The notes: generated by a model from the sequence alone, not told the origin. Positions 11,769-25,434 are shown, counted from the stretch's first letter. The stretch is DNA of 64,000 nt from Clostridiaceae bacterium 14S0207 (GCA_003288255.1 CP026600.1:124001-188000), one strand, 5' to 3'. Translations and numbers: made by a program.

Positions 11769-12506
11769 TTAAAGATTCATACATTGTTTTAATACTTTTC
11801 CTATTTTATCATTAATAACTAAGTTAGCTTTGTAATCATAAGGAGTAGAGGTTTTATTAATTAAAATTAACTTATTACCTTTATAGTAGTCAATTAATCC
11901 AGCTGCAGGGTAAACAACTAAAGAAGTTCCACCTACTATTAATACATCAGCTTCATTTATAAGTTTTATAGATTCTCTAAGAATAGATGAGTCTAAACTT
12001 TCCTCATATAAAACAACATCAGGTTTTACTATAGAACCACATTCAGTACAGTATGGTATTTGTGTTTTAGACTTAAGTATATAGTCTAGGTCATAAAACT
12101 TACCACATTTAGTACAATAATTTCTATGAATGGATCCATGAAGTTCTAAAACTTTTTTGGAACCAGCCATTTGATGTAAGCCATCTATATTTTGAGTTAT
12201 TACCCCTTTAAGTTTTCCTATTTCCTCTAACTTAGCTAAGGTTATATGAGCAATGTTAGGTTTAGCATCTTCATATATAAGTTTCTTTCTATAAAAATTA
12301 AAAAATTCTTCAGTATACTTTTTAAAAAAGGTATGAGATACTAACTGTTCAGGAGTAAATGTAACATTTAGTTTTTGATTAAATAACCCATTAGAACTTC
12401 TAAAATCGGGTATACCACTCTCACAACTACATCCAGCGCCACCAAAGAATACTATATTATTACTTTCTTTTAGTATTTTAGTCAGTTCTTCTATTTCTTT
12501 TGACAT
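11769..12506 (-). CDS. cobB: NAD-dependent protein deacylase, sirtuin (CobB/SrtN)
   Basis: This 245-aa sirtuin removes acyl groups from protein lysines using NAD+, giving nicotinamide and O-acyl-ADP-ribose. Motifs are clear: GAGCSCESGIPDFR (NAD binding; Cys stands where Ala or Thr is usual), TQNIDGLH, the catalytic His in LELHGSI, four zinc cysteines in CTKC and CTEC, and GGTSLVVYPAAG. Length is normal. The start ATG 12506 follows GGAGATGA. It is a single gene transcribed toward the ABC permease. Confidence 0.94.
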   Translation of the reverse strand: MSKEIEELTKILKESNNIVFFGGAGCSCESGIPDFRSSNGLFNQKLNVTFTPEQLVSHTFFKKYTEEFFNFYRKKLIYEDAKPNIAHITLAKLEEIGKLKGVITQNIDGLHQMAGSKKVLELHGSIHRNYCTKCGKFYDLDYILKSKTQIPYCTECGSIVKPDVVLYEESLDSSILRESIKLINEADVLIVGGTSLVVYPAAGLIDYYKGNKLILINKTSTPYDYKANLVINDKIGKVLKQCMNL

Positions 12507-12686
12507 GAAATCATCTCCAAAATATATTTATATACTTTTATTATCACATAAAAAGTTAAAAAGACAAATATATATAACTATAGGGTGTTAATACAAGGAT
12601 TACTTTATATATTAATTTAATCTTGATATGTAAAGATACAAATTTTTTAATTAGACAGCTTATTATCATATAATAGTAAAACAAAT

Positions 12687-12715
12687 TTGACAATGTATAG
12701 TTTTTAACTTATAAT
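12687..12715 (+). promoter_or_regulatory. promoter of the riboswitch/ATPase transcript
   Basis: TTGACA (12687-12692), 17 bases, TATAAT (12710-12715): a consensus sigma-A promoter about 45 bases ahead of the riboswitch core. Confidence 0.88.
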
Positions 12716-12756
12716 TTTTTTAGTTGTATAAAATTTAATATATAAAATTTAATTTG

Positions 12757-12911
12757 TTAAAGGGGAGTAACTACCCTAAACCGAAGGGCGATAAAATCAA
12801 CATCATGGTTTTTACAAACCTGGTTTTATCATGGCAAACTTGTCACAGTGAGACTTTTAACACAATAAAACTATACGTTTAGTTTTATTGTGTTAGAGGT
12901 CTCTTTTTTTA
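12757..12911 (+). promoter_or_regulatory. yybP-ykoY-type (Mn2+) riboswitch with terminator platform
   Basis: AAAGGGGAGTAAC (about 12759-12771) matches the conserved first loop of the yybP-ykoY aptamer. An internal hairpin follows (GATAAAATC with GGTTTTATC), then CATGGCAAACTTGTCACAGTGAG, which resembles the second half of the class. The expression platform is a long terminator: GAGAC (12850-12854) pairs with GTCTC (12899-12903), extended by a long inner stem, then seven T. In this class Mn2+ binding prevents the terminator and turns on efflux genes, including P-type ATPases, which fits the gene downstream. Assignment is by pattern only. Confidence 0.78.
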
Positions 12912-12991
12912 TTTACTATAAAACAAAATATTGGAGATACTAAAAATTTAGTTTAATAATTAAAATAAGGTTAAAAGGGAGGAAAAAATTT

Positions 12992-15808
12992 ATGGATTTT
13001 TTTCAAAAGTCTACAGATGACATTTTGCAGGAGTTCAATGTTCGGTTAGATGTAGGATTAAATCAAGATCAGGTCGTACAAAATGAAAAGAAGTATGGGA
13101 AAAATGAATTTTCTTCAGGCGAAAAAACATCTCTGGTAAAGAAAATATTAGGGGCCTTAAAAGAGCCTATGATATTTATTTTGCTTATAGCAGCACTTAT
13201 AGCTATAGGAATGAATGTATATAGACATTCCCAAGGGATGCATACTGAGTTTACAGAAAGTATTGGAATAGTAGTGGCTATACTTCTTTCAGTTGGTATT
13301 GAAATAATTATGGAGGGTAAATCAGAAAAAGCCTTTGATGCACTAAATAACATAAATGATGATGTAAAAGTTAAGGTTATAAGAGAAGGAATTATACAAT
13401 ATGTAAATAAAAAGGATGTAGTTGTTGGAGATATTATTAAAGTTGAGACAGGAGATAAAATTCCAGCAGATTGCAGATTAATAGATTCATTACAATTAAA
13501 GGTGGATGAATCTATGTTGACTGGTGAAAGTATAGCCGTTAGCAAAGATGCTGAAGTTATAATAGAAGATTCTAAGGTTACTTTATCAGAACGTGTTAAT
13601 ATGATTTTTGCAGGTACATTTGTAACATATGGACAGGGTACAGCTGTAGTTATCGGCATTGGTGATAAAACAGAAATGGGAAGTATTGCAACTGAGTTAA
13701 AAGGGGTTCAAAATGCATCAACACCTCTTCAAGAAAAGTTAGATAAATTAGCTAAAACCATAAGTGTTTTAGGTATGGTAGCAGCAGGATTGATATTTAC
13801 ATATGAAATATTTAAAATTTATTCCACTAATACAATGTCTTTTGATACTATCCAAGAAGCTTTTATGACTAGTATTGCATTGATTGTTGCGTCTGTGCCA
13901 GAGGGTTTACCAACTATTGTTGCTATAACATTATCATTAAATATAATTAAAATGGCTAAGACCAATGCCCTTGTTAGAAAATTAGTTGCTTGTGAAACTG
14001 TAGGCTGTATAAATGTTATTTGTTCAGATAAAACAGGCACACTTACTAAAAATCAAATGACGGTAATAGATGTTTGGAACAATGGGAAGATAGTTAAACC
14101 AGAAGAATTAAAAAATAGATTTTTTGTCGATAATTTCATTGTAAACAGTACAGCCAATATTAATATAACAGAAGGAAAGGTAAAGTTTGTAGGAAATCCT
14201 ACCGAATGTTCCTTACTTGAGGCTTTTAGCAAAACAATTTGTTCTATGAATCCTAAAACTTGTTTTTTTTATGAAGAAAATCACATTGTTTGTGGCAATA
14301 AGTGCAAAAAGGTCTGTAGCAAGACAAGTGGTCAAGTTTCCTACTTAGATATAAGAAAAGATGCAGATATAGTATTTCAATATCCGTTTACCTCAGATAA
14401 AAAGTCCATGACTACTATAGCAAGTGAAGAAAATACATATATGGTATATACAAAAGGAAGTCCAGAAAGAATTATTGATTTGTGTGATAAAATAATAATC
14501 AATAATGAAATTAAGCCTTTTACTAAGGTACTAAAACAAAAGATGGATAAAGAAATTATAAGGTTACAAAAGGAATCTAAAAGAATTTTAGCTTTTTCCC
14601 ATAAGGAACTTAGTGAAGTTTATGATTGGGAAAAGGAACAAAATAATATAGAATCACATATGATTTTTGATGGATTTGTTTCTATAGCAGACCCACTAAG
14701 AGATGATGTATATGAAGCAGTAAAAAAATGTAAAGAATCAGGAATAAACTTAAAAATTCTAACAGGAGACAATATTGTTACAGCTACATCTATTGCCAAA
14801 CAATTAGATATAGTAAATGAAGATAGTATCATAATAGAGGCTCCAGAAATTGATGAAATGTCAGATGATGAGTTATTAAAAATAATTGATAGAATAATAG
14901 TTATTGCAAGAAGCAAACCTATTACTAAAATGAGGATAGTAAATCTTTTAAAAGGTAAGGGGGAAGTAGTTGCGGTTACTGGTGATGGCATAAATGATGC
15001 ACCTGCATTAAAAAATGCTGATGTAGGTATTGCAATGGGTATTACAGGTACAGAAGTATCAAAGGAAGCTAGTGATATTATTCTTCTTGATGATTCTTTT
15101 TCTACTATTTTAAAATCAGTGGAATGGGGAAGAGGGATTTATGAAAACTTTCAAAGGTTTATTCAATTTCAATTAACAGTTAATTTAGTCGCTGTTTTTA
15201 TAGTAATACTATGTGAATTCTTAGGTAAGGAATTACCTTTTACTACAATTCAACTTTTGTGGGTAAATTTAATTATGGATGGTCCTCCAGCATTGACTTT
15301 AGGTTTAGAAGCTTTAAGAAGTCATTTGATGAGGCAAGAACCTGTTAAGAGAGATGCCAATATAATAACAAATAAAATGTTAAGTCATATAATAATGAAT
15401 GGTATGTATATGGTTGTTATGATGCTATTTCTTATAGAAAATAATGCTCTAAATGGAACAGAGGCACAACAAGGCAGTATTATATTTGCTACCTTTGTAA
15501 TGTTCCAGTTATTCAATGCATTTAATTCTAGAGAATTAGGTGATGAAAGTATATTTAATAATTTATTGAATAATAAGGTAATGTTATTAGTTATAGGAGT
15601 TACATTTATACTTCAGATTATTGTGACTCAATTTGGAGGGGTAGTATTTAAAACAATAGCATTACCATTTCAATTATGGATAAAAATTATAATTTATTCT
15701 TCTACTGTTGTTATTTTTGGTGAATTAATAAAGTTTATGGACAGGATAGAAAAAAAGCAAAAAGAGAAAAAGGAAAGAATAAGAAAGCAAAGATTACAAG
15801 GTAAATAA
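12992..15808 (+). CDS. P-type cation-transporting ATPase (Ca2+/Mn2+ type)
   Basis: This 938-aa ATPase is of the P2 type (SERCA/PMCA-like). It has the actuator TGES (177-180), membrane helix 4 with PEGLP (303-307), the phosphorylated Asp346 in SDKTGTLT, the nucleotide site KGSPE and the hinge GDGINDAPAL. These fit export of Ca2+ or Mn2+ across the membrane using ATP. The riboswitch upstream points to manganese. An unusual cysteine-rich insertion lies in the nucleotide-binding domain (Cys 406, 417, 424, 434, 438, 442, including CGNKCKKVC); it could bind metal, by inference. The C-terminus is a Lys/Arg-rich tail. It starts at ATG 12992 after GGGAGG and is followed by a terminator. Confidence 0.93.
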   Translation: MDFFQKSTDDILQEFNVRLDVGLNQDQVVQNEKKYGKNEFSSGEKTSLVKKILGALKEPMIFILLIAALIAIGMNVYRHSQGMHTEFTESIGIVVAILLSVGIEIIMEGKSEKAFDALNNINDDVKVKVIREGIIQYVNKKDVVVGDIIKVETGDKIPADCRLIDSLQLKVDESMLTGESIAVSKDAEVIIEDSKVTLSERVNMIFAGTFVTYGQGTAVVIGIGDKTEMGSIATELKGVQNASTPLQEKLDKLAKTISVLGMVAAGLIFTYEIFKIYSTNTMSFDTIQEAFMTSIALIVASVPEGLPTIVAITLSLNIIKMAKTNALVRKLVACETVGCINVICSDKTGTLTKNQMTVIDVWNNGKIVKPEELKNRFFVDNFIVNSTANINITEGKVKFVGNPTECSLLEAFSKTICSMNPKTCFFYEENHIVCGNKCKKVCSKTSGQVSYLDIRKDADIVFQYPFTSDKKSMTTIASEENTYMVYTKGSPERIIDLCDKIIINNEIKPFTKVLKQKMDKEIIRLQKESKRILAFSHKELSEVYDWEKEQNNIESHMIFDGFVSIADPLRDDVYEAVKKCKESGINLKILTGDNIVTATSIAKQLDIVNEDSIIIEAPEIDEMSDDELLKIIDRIIVIARSKPITKMRIVNLLKGKGEVVAVTGDGINDAPALKNADVGIAMGITGTEVSKEASDIILLDDSFSTILKSVEWGRGIYENFQRFIQFQLTVNLVAVFIVILCEFLGKELPFTTIQLLWVNLIMDGPPALTLGLEALRSHLMRQEPVKRDANIITNKMLSHIIMNGMYMVVMMLFLIENNALNGTEAQQGSIIFATFVMFQLFNAFNSRELGDESIFNNLLNNKVMLLVIGVTFILQIIVTQFGGVVFKTIALPFQLWIKIIIYSSTVVIFGELIKFMDRIEKKQKEKKERIRKQRLQGK

Positions 15809-15830
15809 GATTTATAATAAAAAATAAATG

Positions 15831-15866
15831 CCAAGGAATTAATAAAAAAAGTTCCTTGGTTCTTTT
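15831..15866. terminator. terminator after the P-type ATPase
   Basis: CCAAGGAA (15831-15838) pairs with TTCCTTGG (15852-15859), with T-rich sequence after it. It lies between convergent genes. Confidence 0.75.
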
Positions 15867-15873
15867 ATTAGTT

Positions 15874-16299
15874 TTAATTATTTTTTTTAAGTAATTTAAA
15901 TTTTTTTATCCTTTTCATATTTTGGATTGAACTTATTAAGGTAATTATCCCTACAATGAATAATAATGTGGATTTTAATATAGATTTAGCACCCCAAAAT
16001 CCAAAACACGCCATAAAAGACATAATACATATTACTGAGTCATTAATAATATAAAGTACATGTGTTTTTACTTTGTTTTCTATTGTATCTAACATTTTTT
16101 TGAAATTTTTTATGTTTTTTATACTTTGTATAGATGATAAGGCAAAAGTTATTCCAGGAATACATAGTGGAATAAATACTGAGGTATCATGGTTTTTTAT
16201 AGCAATATAACTACCATAAAAACATAGAATACTAGTAATCAATGATGCACTAAAATAAGATTTTTCAGTACTGATTTTTGTATTTATATTGTTATTCAT
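15874..16299 (-). CDS. hypothetical four-span membrane protein
   Basis: A 141-aa protein with four predicted hydrophobic segments arranged as two pairs, each pair followed by a basic stretch (IQSIKNIKNFKKM and IQNMKRIKKFKLLKKN). The similarity of the two basic segments suggests an internal duplication. The start ATG 16299 is chosen because GAAGGGG lies about 8 bases upstream; the earlier ATG 16317 has no ribosome-binding site. No family is recognised. Confidence 0.6.
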   Translation of the reverse strand: MNNNINTKISTEKSYFSASLITSILCFYGSYIAIKNHDTSVFIPLCIPGITFALSSIQSIKNIKNFKKMLDTIENKVKTHVLYIINDSVICIMSFMACFGFWGAKSILKSTLLFIVGIITLISSIQNMKRIKKFKLLKKNN

Positions 16300-16614
16300 A
16301 ATATTTAACCCCTTCATATAATTTTAGATGTATTATTAATTATTTATATATAAACTTTATTTTTTTAATAAAATACCTCAATTTAATAAAACATAAGCAA
16401 AACATAGAATATTTTAAATATTATGTAAATAAAAATGATTTTTGTCTATCCAGAGCTAATGTTAAAAAACATTGAAAAAGTAAAATATACTCTTCCTGGT
16501 GTGTCTATAAGTCAAAAATAGAGTAAAGTAAAGAAAAGCTAAGTAACAACTATTTAATTACTTTAAATCATATCTATATACAAATTATGATAAAATAATT
16601 ATGATAATATATAT
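16300..16614. other. AT-rich intergenic stretch before rRNA operon 2
   Basis: No gene is seen. It holds the upstream region of the minus-strand membrane gene and the approach to the rRNA promoter. Confidence 0.4.
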
Positions 16615-16704
16615 CTTGTCGCTGCGGCAACGCAGTAAAACAACAAAACAAATTAAAAAAATGTTTAAAAAGTTGTTGACAAAGAAAAAGAAATTTGATA
16701 TTAT
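16615..16704 (+). promoter_or_regulatory. rRNA operon 2 promoter region
   Basis: The proximal promoter is TTGACA (16676-16681), 17 bases, TATTAT (16699-16704). CTTGTCGCTGCGG (16615-16627), preceded by TATGATAATAT, repeats the element upstream of operon 1. Sequences between these elements differ between the two operons. Confidence 0.75.
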
Positions 16705-16843
16705 AAGTAAGTCGCTTGGTGAGAGCGGTTGAAAGTGAGAAATTGATCTTTGAAAATTAAACAGAGTATGATAAACAACTCGTATTCTTTTGAAATAAAA
16801 ATTAAATGCTTAGCAAGTAATGCTTAAGTCAGAACAAACTTTT

Positions 16844-18368
<1,525 letters not shown>

Positions 18369-18515
18369 TTCTATAAGACGATGTTCTTATAGTAGCGAGT
18401 ATCTACTCTGTTTAATTTTGAAGGATTAATATTCTTCAATGATTGTTCTTTGAAAATTGTATAATGAATATATAAATAAATTTAGTACTGATTAACAAAT
18501 CAGTTACTCATGATA

Positions 18516-21426
<2,911 letters not shown>

Positions 21427-21488
21427 AATAAATATTCATTATACAATTTTGAGAGAACAATCTCTCATAAATATATGGTATAATTAAA

Positions 21489-21605
21489 TCTGGTGACAAT
21501 GGCGTAAAGGTAACACTCCTTTCCATACCGAACAGGTAAGTTAAGCTTTACAGCGCTGATGGTACTGCAGGGGCAGCCTTGTGGGAGAGTAAGACGTCGC
21601 CAGGT
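21489..21605 (+). rRNA. rrf: 5S ribosomal RNA, operon 2
   Basis: 117 bases with terminal stem TCTGG...CCAGGT. It differs from the operon 1 copy in the terminal stem (paired change), at GTGAC for GTGGC, at CAGGTAAG for CAGGCAGG and at TTACAGCG for TTATAGCG. Confidence 0.93.
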
Positions 21606-21613
21606 GAAAACGT

Positions 21614-21688
21614 TCCGCGATAGCTCAACGGTGGAGCACTCGGCTGTTAACCGATAGGTTGAAGGTTCGAATCCTTTTCGCGGAGCCA
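21614..21688 (+). tRNA. tRNA-Asn (GTT)
   Basis: The acceptor TCCGCGA pairs with TCGCGGA; the anticodon loop CTGTTAA gives GTT. CCA is encoded. First tRNA after the 5S of operon 2. Confidence 0.94.
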
Positions 21689-21691
21689 TAT

Positions 21692-21767
<76 letters not shown>

Positions 21768-21772
21768 TATAT

Positions 21773-21846
<74 letters not shown>

Positions 21847-21878
21847 AAAAAGCTAGTGAAAATTCACTAGCTTTTTTA
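21847..21878 (+). terminator. terminator of rRNA operon 2
   Basis: AAAAAGCTAGTGAA pairs with TTCACTAGCTTTTT (21863-21876) and continues into T. Confidence 0.9.
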
Positions 21879-21892
21879 TTTTAGGCAAAAAC

Positions 21893-21930
21893 AACCAAGT
21901 TATATTTAATTATAACTTGGTTACTTTTTT
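21893..21930. terminator. terminator of the LD-carboxypeptidase gene
   Basis: AACCAAGTTATA (21893-21904) pairs with TATAACTTGGTT (21911-21922). T-rich sequence flanks both sides, so it can act for the minus-strand gene. Confidence 0.7.
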
Positions 21931-22849
21931 ATTTAAATAAGTTATTTAATAGTTCTATACAACCACTACAAGTATTAAGTCTAACTTTTGGTCCTATAGG
22001 TAAAGTTAACTTTGGATATGAGTGTCCTGTTGCAAAGTCTTTTAGAATAGGAATATTTAAATCTTTTAATCTATCTTCAAAAACTTGTTCCAAAGTTAAA
22101 CTTCTTTCGTAATGTTGCAATGTACAGTTTGTGAATTGACCTAATATAATAGCACTACATTGTTGTAGCTTATTAGCTAGTAGTAATTGGGTTAGCATTC
22201 TATCTATTTTATAAGGAGCTTCTCCCACATCTTCGAGAAATAAGATTTTATTTTTTGTGTTTATTTCATAGGGTGTACCTAGTGTACTACATATAAGACA
22301 TAGATTTCCACCTACTAGATTGCCTTCAGCAATACCTTCCTTAAATGTTGTATAAGGAACTTCTCTAGGATTTTCTATCATATTATTAGGTAGTTTATTT
22401 AAAATGGTATCTAAGAAGCTTTTTAGTGTGTATTTATCAGTTAAATTTGACGTACCCATGGGTCCATGAAAAGTCGGAAAACCACATTTGGAATTTATAG
22501 TATTTAATAGTACAGTAATATCACTAAAACCCATAAATATTTTAGGATTTTTTTTTATTTTATGAAAATTTAAATAAGGGAGAATTCTCATGGCACCATA
22601 ACCACCTCTAACACATAGAATCATATCTACTGATGGATCTATGAACATATTCATTAAATCCGATGCTCTTTCATAATCTTCACCAGCTAAATAGCCTTTT
22701 CTCTTATATATAAATTTTCCTCCCTTAACTTTAAATCCTAGTGATTTAAGTTCAGCTATTCCTTTTTGTATTTTTTCAGGATATTCAGCACTTGAAGGAG
22801 AAACTATTCCTATAGTATCCCCCAGTTTTATTGATTTTAATTTTACCAT
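21929..22849 (-). CDS. S66-family LD-carboxypeptidase
   Basis: This 306-aa protein is an S66 serine peptidase like LdcA, which trims the terminal D-Ala from murein tetrapeptides or acts on related peptides such as microcin C. Visible motifs are CVRGGYGAMRIL, the nucleophile segment MGFSDIT, TFHGPMG, the catalytic Glu in LFLEDVGEAPY and the catalytic His in ATGHSYPK. Length is normal. Cytosolic location is inferred from the absence of a signal peptide. It starts at ATG 22849 with a weak AAGGA site and stands alone, transcribed toward the tRNA genes. Confidence 0.9.
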   Translation of the reverse strand: MVKLKSIKLGDTIGIVSPSSAEYPEKIQKGIAELKSLGFKVKGGKFIYKRKGYLAGEDYERASDLMNMFIDPSVDMILCVRGGYGAMRILPYLNFHKIKKNPKIFMGFSDITVLLNTINSKCGFPTFHGPMGTSNLTDKYTLKSFLDTILNKLPNNMIENPREVPYTTFKEGIAEGNLVGGNLCLICSTLGTPYEINTKNKILFLEDVGEAPYKIDRMLTQLLLANKLQQCSAIILGQFTNCTLQHYERSLTLEQVFEDRLKDLNIPILKDFATGHSYPKLTLPIGPKVRLNTCSGCIELLNNLFK

Positions 22850-23320
22850 TTATATCAGTCCTTATTTTAAAAATTTTTAATTATTATATGCTTAAAAAAA
22901 TAAAATACAGTTTTAAAATTAGCATAAGAAGTGATTTTCAGTTATTTTATAGTGGTATTCTTATGGTATCATTATATAGCTTTATATTTCTAGATTTAAC
23001 TATAAATTTTAAACTTATGAGCAGTTTCACATAAAACAAAGGAAAGTATATATATATGAATGTATTTTAATTTTATTGTTAATAGTGGGTATTAATCAAT
23101 TGTAAAAAAGGTATATAAGCTCTGAGTGCTGTAGATAAAATGTATAAATGCTAGTATAATCTGTATATGTGTCTTGAACTAATAAACGAAAGTTAATAAT
23201 GATTAAGAAACTATATAAATAATAAGGATTAACGTAAATTTTTATATTTATATTATTATAATTTTATTTTTTTATTGATGTGTGTGTTAAAGGAATTTTG
23301 GTTTGATGGAGGTTAATTCT
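22850..23320. other. AT-rich intergenic region
   Basis: A short plus-strand ORF runs from the beginning of this stretch to 23034, but it lacks a ribosome-binding site and I do not call it. No clear promoter, RNA or repeat is seen. Confidence 0.4.
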
Positions 23321-23824
23321 ATGGCGTTGCACAAAGAGGTAATAGAGAGAAAACAATACTCTATTATTTTAATTTTTTTAGCTATGTTAATGACATTTAT
23401 TATTGTTTCTGATTTATTGGATGTTATGGTACCTAAAACTCATTTATTCAAAATAATAAAGTATCTAAGCTATTTAATCATGATTTGTATAGCTTTATTT
23501 CAAATAAAGAGACTTAGAACTAAATATAAGTATTCACTTATACAAGATGAGCTTATTATTCATAAAATCACTGGAGAAAGTGAAAATCTATTAGAAATAG
23601 TTAACTTAGCAGATATACAATATATAGGTAGAAGTGATAAAATTACGGATAAGCTTAATTTTCATGGGGTAAAAAGATATGATTTTTGCAAGTTAAGAAC
23701 AAAAAATTATATATGTGTTTATAAATTAGAAGGAAGACTTAAAAAGTTTTATTTTAACCCTAGTGATAGATTAATTAGAAATATTGAAAGATGTAGTAAT
23801 ACTTATAGAGAATTTAACTTTTAG
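23321..23824 (+). CDS. membrane protein with two spans and a cytosolic PH-like domain
   Basis: A 167-aa protein: short N-terminus, two hydrophobic helices (about 12-32 and 45-62), then a soluble region (about 75-160) of alternating short strands (YSLIQDELIIHKI, DIQYIGRS, YICVYKLEGRLKKFYFNPS) ending in a helix. The layout resembles bacterial PH (bPH2/YdbT-like) domain proteins, but the match is weak. ATG 23321 is preferred because TGGAGG (23307-23312) is 8 bases upstream. Function unknown. Confidence 0.6.
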   Translation: MALHKEVIERKQYSIILIFLAMLMTFIIVSDLLDVMVPKTHLFKIIKYLSYLIMICIALFQIKRLRTKYKYSLIQDELIIHKITGESENLLEIVNLADIQYIGRSDKITDKLNFHGVKRYDFCKLRTKNYICVYKLEGRLKKFYFNPSDRLIRNIERCSNTYREFNF

Positions 23825-23860
23825 TTATATGTATAATAAAAATTTATGATTACTTATAAA

Positions 23861-23902
23861 GAGTCAGTATAAATTAAAATTTATACTGGCTCTACTTTTT
23901 TA
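23861..23902. terminator. bidirectional terminator
   Basis: GAGTCAGTATAAATT (23861-23875) pairs with ATTTATACTGGCTC (about 23879-23892, one mismatch), followed by T. It separates two convergent genes. Confidence 0.78.
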
Positions 23903-25057
23903 TAATGGATTTGTATTCCTATATAATTCCATAGTCATTTCTTTTAATAAATTAGGTGTTTCTAAAATATCTAATGCTGTTAAAGCCAAAGCTTTTGCGC
24001 TTTTCAAGCCTTGTTTAATTGCATAATCACTATTAGATAGCTTATGGAATTCTAAAGAGGGATATTTGATTTTTTCATTATTTGTTATATCTATTGAGGG
24101 ATATATACAAGGAGTAGTATGGCTTATGGCACCTATACTAAGCCCATAAGGAATATCTCTACAACAGTTAATATCTATGATTCCACATTGTTTTAAGTTA
24201 TTTGTAAATAAATCTGATAAGACTTTATTACTTAATAACTCTCTACAAGGAAGATCAAACATACCTATGGAATAATCTATATTAAGTATAGAACATAAAT
24301 TACATAAAAAACTTTTTAAGCCTATATTTATACATTTACAACTATTTAGCTTAGCACCTCTAACAAAAAACTTAGCACAAGCCTTAGAAGGTGTTGTATA
24401 TGGTTTTTCAGAACTATTTATAGATACACCATCTATTGTACATTTATCATTAGAATTCTTTATCATCATTCCTAGAGTATTAAAGGCCAACAAACACCCA
24501 TCTAATGGAGATGAATTTATTATACCTTCCCTTAATATTTCTTTCGATGTAAAATTAATTTCTACGGGTATAACACTCATTGAAGTACCACTTTGAAGAT
24601 TCTCATTAAAGGCATGAGCTGATAAAATAACATCCATGTCTTCTAAAATACCTTGTTTAGTTATGGTTAATTCTGCACCGTTAAAATTGCTACCAGGACA
24701 TCCTAAAATAATTACAGAACCATCATATTCCGAAATAGTTTTAGACAACGCAATGGCTGCTCCTATACTCATCATACAGTTAATATTATTTCCATGTATA
24801 TGACCGTATTCAGTAGCTGAGTATTTACAAATATAACATATCTTAGGATGACCTTTCCCAAAGGAAGCATAGAAGGATGTATTTATGTCTAGAAATTTTT
24901 CTTTTATAGTAAATCCATGTGTTTTTAATAAATTTACTATGTAATTGCAACACTTTTCTTCTTTAAAATCTGATTCTGGATTTTCATATATAAATTGTGA
25001 TAGAGACTTAAGTTCATCTTGTAAAGTTAAGAAACTAGTTATTATATCCCTTTTCAT
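23900..25057 (-). CDS. M20-family amidohydrolase homologue with degenerate metal site
   Basis: This 385-aa protein has the M20 (AbgB/aminoacylase-like) layout: N-terminal ENPESDFKEE, then the segment that normally reads GHACGHN, then the segment that normally reads GTPAEE, then SAHAFNE, and a late SHTTPCIYP. In active M20 enzymes the Cys/His of GHxCGH and the Glu pair of GTPAEE bind metal and catalyse. Here they read GHIHGNN and GCPGSNF, so several key residues are replaced, while the His in SAHAF and SHT are kept. I infer loss or change of activity. GGAG spacing favours ATG 25057 over the upstream GTG and ATG codons. The gene precedes csfB on the opposite strand. Confidence 0.7.
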   Translation of the reverse strand: MKRDIITSFLTLQDELKSLSQFIYENPESDFKEEKCCNYIVNLLKTHGFTIKEKFLDINTSFYASFGKGHPKICYICKYSATEYGHIHGNNINCMMSIGAAIALSKTISEYDGSVIILGCPGSNFNGAELTITKQGILEDMDVILSAHAFNENLQSGTSMSVIPVEINFTSKEILREGIINSSPLDGCLLAFNTLGMMIKNSNDKCTIDGVSINSSEKPYTTPSKACAKFFVRGAKLNSCKCINIGLKSFLCNLCSILNIDYSIGMFDLPCRELLSNKVLSDLFTNNLKQCGIIDINCCRDIPYGLSIGAISHTTPCIYPSIDITNNEKIKYPSLEFHKLSNSDYAIKQGLKSAKALALTALDILETPNLLKEMTMELYRNTNPL

Positions 25058-25154
25058 AGTTCTCATCACTCCATATCTACAAAATTAATATAAACATATT
25101 ATATCCAAATAAAATTTTAATATTTAGAAATGAGTAATTAAAAAGGGGACATGT

Positions 25155-25184
25155 TGAATAAAATATATTATATGAGGCAAGAAT
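25155..25184 (+). promoter_or_regulatory. sigma-F-like promoter of csfB
   Basis: TGAATA (25155-25160), 15 bases, GGCAAGAAT (25176-25184). This fits the Bacillus sigma-F pattern (GYATA, about 15 bases, GGNNANANT). csfB is a known sigma-F target in B. subtilis. The start codon is about 37 bases downstream. Confidence 0.6.
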
Positions 25185-25221
25185 CCAGATAAGTTTAAGC
25201 ATTCTTTTAAGGGGGACATTA

Positions 25222-25434
25222 ATGAAAAAAAACTGTTGTATTATATGTAGGAAGCCTCTAAATGATGGTATAATGATTAAGGGAAGAAGAATATGTTATT
25301 CGTGTGAAAAAAGACTGATTAAAGCAGAAATGAACACAGATTTTTATGATTATTTTAAAGATCGTATAAAAAGAACTATTATACATTATATGATAAAAGG
25401 AGAGGAAAGTAAGTGTCACAATTACCACTTATAG
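25222..25434 (+). CDS. csfB: anti-sigma-G factor Gin (CsfB)
   Basis: A 70-aa zinc-finger protein with CIIC near the N-terminus and CYSC about 20 residues later (CCIICRKPLNDGI, GRRICYSCEKRLI), the Gin/CsfB pattern. In B. subtilis Gin binds sigma-G (and sigma-E) to prevent early or misplaced activity during sporulation. It starts at ATG 25222 behind AAGGGGG and overlaps the next gene by 22 bases. The sigma-F-like promoter upstream and the following genes match the B. subtilis csfB locus, which strengthens the call. Confidence 0.87.
   Translation: MKKNCCIICRKPLNDGIMIKGRRICYSCEKRLIKAEMNTDFYDYFKDRIKRTIIHYMIKGEESKCHNYHL

Noticed and set aside
22831-23034. Plus-strand ORF of 67 codons upstream of the LD-carboxypeptidase gene
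   Set aside because: It starts inside the opposite-strand gene, has no ribosome-binding site and is only a hydrophobic low-complexity reading.
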